From the NCBI GenBank assembly GCA_000277445.1, contig AJWJ01000199.1, positions 1-39,099 of the forward strand: a stretch of 39,099 nt of DNA, given 5' to 3'. The translations under genes and the position numbers were made by a program. Below are positions 1-10,547 of this stretch, piece after piece. This DNA is from Polysphondylium violaceum. Taxonomy: Eukaryota; Evosea; Eumycetozoa; Dictyosteliales; Dictyosteliaceae. The notes beneath the pieces were generated by a model, which did no database searches, was not told the origin of the DNA, and saw only the letters and a program-made list of their open reading frames with translations. The stretch's first letter is position 1. The number at the start of each line of letters is the position of its first letter.

Positions 1-1
1 T

Positions 2-927
2 ATCAATAATAATAGCAATAATAATGAAAATATTCCACAACCTCAAAATACACCAACCATTCACAATATAATACCAAATTTAGATTTAAATTTATTAGGT
101 ATTGGTGATAATAATAATACAACATCATCGGAATCGGAATCAGAATCAACATCCAATACAATAGAAAAAGAAGAAGAAGTAGTTCAAGACTTTAATTTAA
201 CATTAAATCCTAGTGGTAAAGTTTTAGCAATTACATTATATAGTACATGGGGAGATAGTTGTTTTATTGGTTTATCTGGTTTAGAATTTTTTGATTCAAA
301 TGGAAATTATTTAACTTTAAATGAATCTCAAATTAAATCTGATCAAAATAACAATAATAATAATAATAGTAATAATAATAATAACAACAAACTAAATTCA
401 ATTGATAAATTAATTGATAAATATCCAAAAACATCTGATGATTCACATTTATGGTTATCACCTTTTAATTCAAATGAACCAATAACAATTACAATTACTT
501 TTGAATCAACTATTACTCTATCATTAATTAGAATTTGGGTAAGTTAATAATAATGAGAATTTAAGTATATATATTAATGAAATTAAATTATAGAATTATA
601 ATAAATCTAGAATTCATTCACATAGAGGAGCAAAAGAAATTGATATTAAGTTTGATTCAGATTTAATATTTAAAGGAATAATTAAAAAAGCACCAGGATC
701 TTTAAAGGCTTGTGAAAAATATGCAGAATATATAGTATTTACCGATAATGAAGATACTCTTCTTATGATTGAGAAGAATGATCCTCAAATAATTCAAGAT
801 TTTAATAATAACGATAGCTCAGCTCCTGATCAATATCATTCCCCAAGATTATTACAATCATCAACAACATCTCTACCAAATTTAGAATTTTTCAATAGTT
901 TAGAAAATCAAAAAGATGATAATGATG

Positions 928-1002
<75 letters not shown>

Positions 1003-2323
1003 TAATGGCAAATATAGAAAAGAACTCTTCTTCAACCTTACCATTAACAGAATTTCCAAAAGGAAGAGTTTTAAAATTCACTTTTCTTTCAACTTGGGGT
1101 GATAGATTTTATTTAGGTTTAACATCTATTCAAATTTTTGATTTAAATTATAAATTGATCCCTTTGACAATTTCAAGTATATCAGCGGTACCCAAAGACA
1201 TCAATGATGTTCCAGGACATAGTGGAGATTATCGTACACTTGATAAGCTTATCGATGGTCATAATATTACTTGTAACGATCAACATATGTGGCTCATTCC
1301 ATTCTATCCTTCCAAAGAACATTATCTCACGATTGATCTTGGTGTATCAACTTGGATTTCTTGTATTAGAGTTTGGAACTATAACAAGAGTGTCGATGAT
1401 TCTTCAAGAGGTGCAAAAAGAGTAAATATATCTTTGGATAATATTGATATTAGTCCAAATGGTTTTATATTTAGAAAATCACCTGGTCATTCTTTACTTG
1501 ATTTTGGTCAAACCATATCATTTTATAATTGGCATAAAAATTCTACTGAAAATTTAGATTCATTTGAATCTTTATCATTAAATAATAATTCAACTCTACC
1601 ATTAGATTATTATTTTTTTCCTTTTCCAAGTGGTTGTAAGTATTTATAAATTTTTATTTATTTATTAATTTTTAAACTAATAATATAATTTTTAAAATAG
1701 ATATATTTAAATTTGTTATTTTATCAAATCATGGTGATGAAGAGTTTGTAGGATTAAATAGAATTGAACTTTATGACTGGAATAATAATATAATTAAACC
1801 AAATTTAAATGGTAATTATTTTTTTATTTTTTTATTTTTTTATTTTTTTATTTATATTAACAAATATTATTTAAATATAGATATCGTATGTAATTATAAT
1901 GATCAAAAATCTTTATTCAATTTATTTGATGGAAACAATTTATCTGAACAGGTATGGTCAATTCCTTTTTCTTCAAATCATATTTTTAAAGATCAAAATG
2001 ATAATTTAAAATCACATCAACAACAACAACCACCAAATAAGAAATCAAAATCAAGTTTAACAGTATTTTTTCATACACCCATTACAATTTCTAAAGTTAA
2101 ATTTTGGAATCATAAAACTTCAAAAAGAGGTGTTAAAGATTTTGAAATCTATATAGATGATCAAATTATTTATAAGGGAATTTTACATCCTTCCTCCAAA
2201 CACACTTGTCAATCTATATTCTTTACAAATGAAAAAATTCATCAAAAGGAAAAGAATCAAATGCATCAAATTTTACATTCTAGGTTTGTTCAAAAATTTA
2301 TTTTTTCAGAACACAAGTTGTAA
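2..2323 (+). CDS. KATNIP (KIAA0556)-like protein, 3' part, DUF4457 repeats
   Basis: This is the C-terminal part of a gene that begins outside the window; 710 residues are visible. I read the exons as 2-538, 594-1635, 1701-1811 and 1881-2323. The introns (55, 65 and 69 bp) have GT/TAG ends and keep the frame. Three related units follow one another. Each opens with a strand plus STWGD or NHGD, then a GLxxIE/F motif, a W(S/L)xPF motif, a RIWNYNKS-like motif and a RGAK/RGVK motif before a G-(I/F)-x-(R/K)-K-(A/S)-PG or similar end. This is the pattern of DUF4457, found in katanin-interacting protein KATNIP, which in animals sits at the ciliary base and binds katanin and microtubules. Acidic and poly-Asn linkers (AAT run at 928-1001) separate the units. 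It is convergent with the RasGEF gene (82 bp gap). The family call is from remembered motifs; the role in an amoeba without cilia is unknown. Confidence 0.75.
928..1001 (+). repeat. (AAT)n run coding poly-Asn
   Basis: About 24 AAT triplets in frame with the KATNIP-like gene give an asparagine tract between the first and second DUF4457-like units. Such runs are typical of dictyostelid proteins and are probably length-variable. Confidence 0.95.
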
Positions 2324-2405
2324 ATAAAAATAATAATAATAATAATAATATAAAATGATTTCTATTATTTATACAACAATACTAAAAATGTATATCTTTT
2401 ATTTT

Positions 2406-5400
2406 TTATCTTTTTTTAAAAAATTGAAACTTGCCATTTGATTCCAATTGTAAAGGATCCAATTTTTCTTCTTTTTTTTCTTTGGCCATTTCATAGAGTT
2501 GGGAGTCTGGTAATTGAATACAATTTAATAAATAGTTTTGCAAAACACCAACACAGGTGAGATTATACTTTTTAGATTGAAAGCTATGAACTTTACTCAA
2601 GATTTTACCAATCATTTCATATTTTTGAAGATTAATATTATCATTGCCATTGGTAGATTTGTTGCCTTCGGTGATACCAACCAAGTGATTAAAGTAGCTG
2701 CCGAGATAGGGGACAGATGGTGATTCAACGGAATCCATAATTTTTCTCAACTTGATAATGGAGGCTGGAGTAATCATATCTTCAAAATCTTGCAATATGA
2801 TATTGGCTCTTGAGTTTCTGACATGATACCAAGTGGTCTTTAATCTATTGACAGCACCATTTTTCAAACCAGCAATAATAGCAGTGGCAGTATTAAAATT
2901 TTTAATATACCAACAATTTAAAGCAATATTAATAAATTTAAAGATAATTTCAACACGTTTTTCAACAGTAGCACCAGAGACAATTTCACTCGCTACCCAT
3001 CTACTGACATAATTGAATCTTGTCGTTGCTTTTCCAATGGATGCTGGAGGATTTGATTGACTTTGAACGTATTCAAGCAATTCTTTTTTGGTGATTTTTG
3101 AAAGTAGATTATGATCCAATATTGTCAATTGTCTTGCAACTTCATGAGGTCTTAGATCAAGTAGACAAATGGCATCGCAATTTACAAAATCTGGAATAGG
3201 TGGAGGTTGATCAAACATTTCATCTTCATCATCACTAAGATAAGAACCATCTCTTTTCATTGTAATTAAATTATAAAGATTAGAGATATTGTTTTTTAAA
3301 GAAAATGATGGATTAGATGAACCTTGTTCAACAGTTTCTCTAGAGGTTTTACAAAAGTCCAATAGCTTATCAATCATCTTGTCATCAGTAAAATCTTCCC
3401 AATTCTTATCTACCCATCTATTTACAAATCTTATAACTCTTTGCTTAATGATGGAAGGATTTCCACTTTTACTAATTGATAAAAATCTATCTGCTAATAA
3501 ATTGATAACCATATCCACCGAAGTAAATAATAAATAGGTATCAAAAAATATATTTTCCAAATCTTTACCTAAAATTAATTGATATTAATATACTTTAAAT
3601 TATTACTTTTTAAAAATATTATATCAAACTTACTTTGACCTTTTTCATGAGTTAATAAAGAAATAATCATTTTTAAAGTTGCATTTTTAATTTTTGGTAC
3701 ACCATCTTCAGAAGTGAATTCAATATCTTGATTAGCAATAGTAGTTGCCATTAATTCTCGAATAAAATCATCACCTTCCAGATTACTAGTAATAAAAGTT
3801 GGAAGAGTATTTCCAGTTGGTGATGATTGAGTCACAGTTGTATTTACAATTGGAGAAGAAAAATTAACTGAACTAGACAAAGATCCACCCAAAAATGGTG
3901 GTGGTAACATGGTTCCACTTGCACTTAGATTGTCACAAGAGGAAGCGAGAGGAGATCCAGAATTTGGGGTCCCAGATTTTGAGCCGAATTCATTTTCCAA
4001 CATTCTTTTAGTAGTTTTAATCTTGTTGTTTAACTTTTTCATTGGATCCATTCTTTGGCCCATGGGGAGTGGTTGTTTAGAGGTTGGTAAAATTAATCCC
4101 ACCAATTTCTTTTTATAAAATGATGGATTATTATTTTTATCATCGAAAATGTCTTCAACAAACTCTATCTTGACCTTTTCAACCTTACTTTCAATAGGAG
4201 GTGATTTAACCTCCATATTGGTATCATTTGCTTGAGGATGATAATCTATTTTACTTTCTGAAAAGGTTCTATTTTTTTGTCTATTGATAAAGATTTCATC
4301 ATCGTCATCATTAAAAGATGATACTCTAACCTGTTTGTTCTTTTTGGTTCCAACCATATTATTATTTGTACTTCTACCTGGTGTTGAAGATTCATCTTTG
4401 GAATTGCTAGTAGTGGTGTTGGTAGCATTTGTCAAAGAAGAAGAACTAGTGTTTGGGGTGGATGAGCCTGGTGTTGAGGATAAACTTTCCATTAAATTTG
4501 ATGAACTAACAGAAATTAAAGAACTAGGGCCCAATGGTGGGATCATAGAAGATCTAGGTGTGGCTCCATTTGATCCCTCAGAGTTTAATGAAGTATTACT
4601 ATTTGAGGTGGTAAGACTGGTCGATGGATTAGGACTATAGAAATTTGTTGTATTGGTGGCAAAGTTTTTACTATTGGGAGAACTAGCTCTTTTTCGGAAA
4701 TGAATTGTTTCTTTGGCATTCTTCAAAAAGTCATGAATAACGTTGGGGATCTTTCTCTCTTTGGCCATTGTATTTGATCTATTTCTTGAATATGGTTTTT
4801 CATTTACCAATATTGTACTTTGACTAAGAAAGCTTGATGATGAATTGGCACTATCTTCGACATAAAGTGTATCTTTTCTAGGAGATAAATGAGATTCTCG
4901 AGGTGTTCCATTAGATGGTTCATTTTCTGGCCAACTATCAGAAGAAGAACTAGTAGAACAATCAAAATATTGATTATGTAATGACTGACTTATTGCTTCG
5001 ATATTATCATCTTTGGTATAAGAAGTAAAAGATCTAACTCGAGTACCTAATCCAGTACTTTCTGTACTCAACAATTTTAATGGTGGTACTTTTTGAGATA
5101 CCTGAATTGGACTTAGACTATTTAAACTATTAATATTATTATTACTATTATTATTGATGTTTGGGGGATTAATTGTCATAGTATTATTAATGCTGTTGTT
5201 ATTTTTCAATACACCTTTGGTAGGAATTAATGGTAATGGTTTTGGTGGTTTCTTTGATAATAGTAATGGAGATGTTGCACTATTTGCTGAAATATTATTA
5301 TCATCTGGTGAAGATATTGTAGATAAGTTTGAAATATTTGATAGATTTGAAGATGATGAAGTTTTACTAATTGGATTATTTGTAAAAGAAAGAGATTCGA

Positions 5401-6343
5401 AATATGGTGATGTTGGTGGCGATGTTAATCTAAAATTATTATTATTATTAGATAAAAAAAATAAGTTAATATTTTATAGAAATTTATGAACAAAATAAAA
5501 TAATTACTTATTATAATTAATTGAAAATTCTTTTAAAGATTGAACATTTCTAATTTCCAGAGGTACAAAAGTAATATTATTATGGTCCAAATTTAAATGA
5601 GTCAAATCCAAAGATAAAAATGATTTTGGGAATTCATTTAAATCATTGTGAGAAAGATTCAATTTCAAAATATTTGGTAATTCAGAGAGATAATCAATAC
5701 CACAATTATTGCGAAGCTTATTATTTGCAAAATTGATAGATTTTAAAGATTCGCATAAAGATAATTCATAGGGGATGGTTTCTAAATTATTGTATGAAAG
5801 ATCAATTCTTTTCAATTTTACTAATTGTTGAATGTTTGAAGGTATAGTTGGAATGTTGTTTTTCTTTACATTTAATCTTCTAAGCGTGACAATATCGAAA
5901 ATGGCCAATGGAATAGTTGATAATTGGCAGTGATCCAAAGATAATACTTTTAAACTCGAAAAACATTTAAAGTAAGGACTACACTTTTCAAAGTCTATTT
6001 TTGCATTATAACCCATAGATAATCTATCAATTTCGAAAAATCTTTTGTTTCCATCCATCGTTGAAGGGAAATAAGTAAATTTAGTATTTGTGAGATCTAA
6101 TGCCTTTGATTTTGGTGATTGATTTTGCGTTCTTGGTGAAGATGTTGTTTGTTGACGTGGTGATGGAAGTGGTGAAACATTGATTGATAAAAATTGTTGT
6201 TGTGGTAATTTTGATGATGGGATTAATGATTTGGGTGATAAACAATCATCAGCTACCTTTCTATTTAATCTTGACGACATTTTTGTTGCCAATGTACCAT
6301 AATTATTTTGATTATTATTATTATTATTATTTACAATTTGGGA

Positions 6344-6422
<79 letters not shown>

Positions 6423-7078
6423 TTTACAATTTGATTTGAAGAATAAATATATGTATATAATCTAACTAAATGTTCTGGAATCGCATTACTTGTTATTTGT
6501 AAAATTCTTAAATTGATCAAATTTGAAAGATTTGGAATTTCAGTTAGGAAATTATTTGTCAGAACCAAAGATTGTAGAGAAACAATTTCATTTATAGAAC
6601 TTGGGAGAGATGTCAATTGATTTTTTTCTACAGTTAGAGTTGAAAGATTTTTCCATTCTGAAATTTCACTTGGTAATGTTGTCAATCGATTTTCGCTAAA
6701 ATCTACTACTGTCAAATTTGGTGTCGAACGAATAAATTCCACTGTGATACTATTGATTTGATTATCGTTAACCAATAAAACTTTTAAGTGGTGATATGGC
6801 CAAGGTGAGAATATCTCTGTCAACCCTTGTCGCGATATATCTAAACTCTCTATATTTGAATCCAATGTTTTTTGGTACTGTTGTTGCGGTGGTTGGTTTG
6901 ATAGTATGGGTGAGGCAACCACAGGTGTTAGCGATGATAGAGATATATTTAAAGAAGCTGAATTTCTTTTATATTTTGTTTTATTGTAGTTACTATTTGT
7001 TTCGTACGAATCCAATTTTTTAAATTCATCTTGGCTAGATTGTGATTGCTCAACAAAAGATGAATTATTTGATATCAT
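2406..7078 (-). CDS. Leucine-rich repeat RasGEF
   Basis: Three exons on the minus strand, 7078-5508, 5429-3634 and 3568-2406, joined by 78- and 65-bp introns, give about 1509 residues. The start is the ATG at 7078-7076. Residues 77-215 and about 330-524 are two blocks of leucine-rich repeats (LxxLxLxxNxLxxLP), separated by an Asn run and a Pro/Ser-rich stretch. The middle, about 525-1075, is low complexity (Ser, Thr, Asn) and probably disordered. A RasGEF N-terminal (REM) domain spans about 1080-1230. The catalytic Cdc25-like RasGEF domain follows at about 1254-1490, with the DLRPHEVARQLT start, a FNTATAIIAGL motif and a VPYLGSYFNHL motif. The protein should load GTP onto a Ras protein. Dictyostelids have many RasGEFs acting in chemotaxis and development, and I cannot match this one to a named member. 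The 2.5 kb upstream is unusually long and may hold complex regulation. Confidence 0.93.
6337..6419 (-). repeat. (ATT)n run coding poly-Asn in the RasGEF
   Basis: On the coding (minus) strand this is an AAT run encoding about 25 Asn just after the first leucine-rich repeat block, followed by a second shorter Asn tract. It acts as a spacer between the two repeat blocks. Confidence 0.95.
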
Positions 7079-9602
7079 TTTTTACTATTTTTTTTCTTCT
7101 CTCTATTATGAATTTACAACAAAAAATTTGTATTAATTTATGATATATTTATAAATTGTAATTGTGATTATATTTTTTTTTTTTGATTAGAAAATGATGA
7201 TGATAAGGATGATGATGATGATAGTGATAGTGATGTTTTATTTAAAACATCATTTTGTGCGCAAGAGTGGTAAAACAAAAAAAAAATATATAAAAAAACA
7301 AATATAAATAAACGGAGGAGGTGGTGTTTATCGAAAAGATAATTAAATTAAATTAAATTTAATAACAATTCTATTACACAAATGAAGGGTTATGAAAATA
7401 CAATAGCATAAGCAATAACAAATAATAAATTATTCTTGTTTCTTTTCTATTTTTTTTTTTTGTTGTTATTGTATTGTCAATATTGAAGAAAAAAAAAAAA
7501 AAAAAAAAAGAGAAACAACACCAGAAGGAAATGATAATGATAAATATTCTATTCTCCCTGATACTTTATCCGCATTCTAGGGGTAACAAATATATAAAAA
7601 TAATAATCTGTGTGTGTGAATGTGTGGGTGTGTTGATTGAATATAGTGGTTTTTCCAATTTTTATTTTAGTATGAGTGGTGAAGGTTATCTGTGTGATGA
7701 CTATGTTCTATATTTATATCATTCACACTCACACAAATACATACACATAAATAAGTTTAATAAATAAAAGTAGGTATAGATAATAGATTGAGTGTGGTCA
7801 TTTTTGAGGGATGATAATAAAAATTAAAAAATAAAAAAAAAGAAATAATTCTGTCCAGAGGGTTAACAAAATTAGAGAATGCGAGAGAAAATTTCGGGGT
7901 TTTAAAAATGGAAAGTTGTACAAACAATGTAGATAGATCAAATTGAGTATTGTTTTTTTTTGGTTTTTTTTGGTTTTTTTTTGGTTTTTTTTTGGTTTAC
8001 CTTTACATTATACTAAAAAGAAAAGAGGAGGAATGGAAATGGAAACCAAATTTTGGAAATTATTTAATAAAATGAGAATTTAAAAAATCAAGTCCTTTAC
8101 AAACACAATAAAGGTATTATATCAAGTTGTTGTAGGTTGGAACTAATCACTGTTGATGAAAGGTTATTTACACTTTTAGAACTTATTATTATTAAAACTA
8201 TTGTTTTTTTTTTTGTTTTGTTGTTGGTAAAACAGTGAGTGGTAAAAATTAATTTTTTAAAAAGAAAGTGAGGGTGAATGTGTGAATGTGTGAACGTGTG
8301 TGTATATCTGGGTGTGTAAATCTGTGTGTGTAAGAGATGGGAGGAAGAGGGGAAATAAAATATGTTTACTACTACAACTACAACTCCTATAATTATAATT
8401 AATTGTAAATGATCAACTTACTTACACTCTTTGAACATAATAGGTACCACTACCAAAGGTATGAAAGAAAGGATGGTATGCTATCTAAGATGGTTGCTGA
8501 GAATAGGCGCTCTCCACTTTTTTAGTAAGTGAAAATTGTGAAATGAGGAGTGTGAGTGTGGGTATTTGTATAATAAATATTTATATATAAAGAGAATATT
8601 CTCTCTGTATTTTATTGCAAATACAAATATAAACAACAAAAAAAATAAAAAAAATAAATGAATAAATAATAAATTAAATATTAAAACTAATGAATAATGT
8701 AATGAATGAATGATAAGGGTATATATAGATATGCGCAAGTGGTGGATGTTGATAGAAAAAATAAATGAAAAACAAACAAACAAACAAAAACAACAATAGT
8801 TTTTGTGTATATATAAACGCGGAAGGTGGTTATAAAATATTTAATCAATTGATTGCTATTCTGATTGATTATTTACTCTCCGACACACAACTATTTACCA
8901 AAAACAAAAAAAAAATACATTGTGTTGCAGTATCGAAGGTGATTTTGTCTGCTTTTTTTTGTTTTTTTTAATTTTATAAACTCATATGAGTGTATTGGGG
9001 GCAAAAGTGTGTGATGGGTGGAAATGAGTGAATTCACACTCTACCACACTCACACACACTTTGGAATTAATCATAATATATGCATTTGTTTGTTTTGTTT
9101 ATGATAATTTAGGGAATTTATATACTGTGTGTGGGGTAAAAGTATGATTCGATATAAAAGGTGAGACACCTCCAAAAGCTTAAAGGTGTATCTCTCTGTC
9201 ATACCACCACTTATTCCTTTAGGAAATCAAAATCTCAACAAGAGGATATATATGTATATATTTATACATAATAAATAAATATGTATGAGTGTGTTTGTGT
9301 GTGAGTGAGTGATGGTAGTGAGTGAGAGTGATGATGGTGATTCTATAGACAATATTTATTGATATACAAATAAAGTATTATTTTGAGATTACTAAAAAAT
9401 CAATGAAATCTTGTCGCCGTAGCATAACTTACCATACATTTAATTAATTTAAAATTAGCACCACATTTATTACCATCGACGAAATTAAATTTAATAAATA
9501 TTGTTATTGTAGAGTGTGTGTTGTGTGTGTTAAATAACAATAATTTATCACTATTATTATTATTACTACTATTATTTACCTTGACCCACTACAACTTTTA
9601 TT
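7079..9602. promoter_or_regulatory. Long non-coding region upstream of the RasGEF gene
   Basis: I see no convincing gene in these 2.5 kb. It lies upstream of the RasGEF gene (minus) and downstream of the TMEM41B-like gene (minus), so most of it is probably RasGEF promoter and 5' leader. Visible structure: a near-perfect palindrome at 7231-7252; TG- or CA-rich boxes at 7609-7635, 7721-7740, 8268-8334, 8549-8563, 9006-9060, 9286-9340 and 9511-9530; helically spaced T-tracts at 7953-7998; and a GC-richer stretch with hairpins at 9159-9240. Open frames here, such as 7474-7767 and 8481-8783, are simple-sequence translations. TG/CA boxes resemble the G-boxes bound by the developmental factor GBF in D. 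discoideum; that link is inference. Confidence 0.55.
7953..7998 (+). repeat. Phased T-tracts (GG-T8/9 repeat)
   Basis: Four tracts of 8-9 T are separated by GG pairs at 7962, 7972, 7983 and 7994, a spacing of 10-11 bp. This matches the DNA helical repeat, so the segment should be intrinsically bent. Confidence 0.8.
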
Positions 9603-10547
9603 CTACACATTTTTAATATTTAATAATTTATCTAATCTCTTTTTCACGGGATCCAGTGTGGGTAAAATAGAGAGAATGGCCAATAGTGCCATTGTCAATA
9701 TTGATTTTAAATCAAATATATCAGATGGCTTTTGAATCTCTTGAATGGATAGACCAGCCTTGACAGCCAAAAATGTTGCAGGCATGATACCGATAAAGGT
9801 GCCAATGGAAAACGTTGATATGGGTACATCGAGGAGAGGAGAAGCTAAATTGATAAACCAATTTGGTAGAAATGGTGTGATACGTAAAAATATAATATAA
9901 TTGAATAAATTGTTTCTTTGTTTGGATACCTGTTCTGAAAACAATTGTAGCTTTTGTGGAAATAGTGTTTTCACTATATTTCTACAAATGTAATAGGAAA
10001 TCAAATAAGACAACGTTGCTCCGATGGTAGCGACAAAACAAACCAATGGGAAACCAACCCAAATACCAAATAATCCTCCCGATAAAAAACTTAGAAACAC
10101 TGATCCTGGTATTGAAAATGCTTGCAAACTAGAGATAATATTAGTTTACATTGATGATAAATAACAATAATAATGATAATAATATATTTACAATATATAA
10201 ATAAAACCAAATGTAGTTATTACAATAAAGTAATTGTCGTCTGTGTATTGAGAGAATACATCGCCCAATGTTTTGACATCTTGAAAGTTTCTCGGGAATC
10301 TTATTAGACTCTTGTGATGTTCTGATAAACTTGGGAATTTAAAAAATAAAACAAATATAATAGATATAGATAAAACAAATACTAGTAAGAGTACTGATAA
10401 TGGTAATGGTTCTTTATCACTATCCTGTTTTGTTGTTACTGTTGTTTTTGTTGTACTTGTAGTTGTCGCTGTAGTTGATGATTGTTCTTTATCACCTCTT
10501 TTTCTAAGCTGAGCACTACTATTGCCGCCGCTATTTACAGTACTCAT
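9603..10547 (-). CDS. TMEM41B-like VTT-domain lipid scramblase
   Basis: Two exons, 10547-10192 and 10128-9603, with a 63-bp intron, give 293 residues starting at the ATG at 10547. The N-terminus is a Ser/Thr-rich cytosolic stretch, followed by a first membrane segment (LSVLLLVFVLSISIIFVLFF, about 50-70). The VTT/DedA-like core follows, with LQAFSIPGSVFLSFLSGGL-type and NYIIFLRITPFLPNWFIN-type motifs and several membrane helices. These motifs match TMEM41B closely; the splice junction restores the FLQxFxIPG motif. TMEM41B and VMP1 are ER phospholipid scramblases needed for autophagosome formation and lipoprotein or lipid-droplet traffic in animals. A TMEM41A-like identity is less likely given the FLRITPFLPNWFIN motif. 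Confidence 0.92.

Noticed and set aside
2282-2308. A last intron in the KATNIP-like gene (GTTTGT...TTTCAG)
   Set aside because: At about 26 bp it is too short to splice, and the frame stays open through it to the stop at 2321.
7474-8783. Open frames in the RasGEF upstream region
   Set aside because: They translate Lys, Phe and His-Ser repeats from homopolymers and CA repeats, without coding character.
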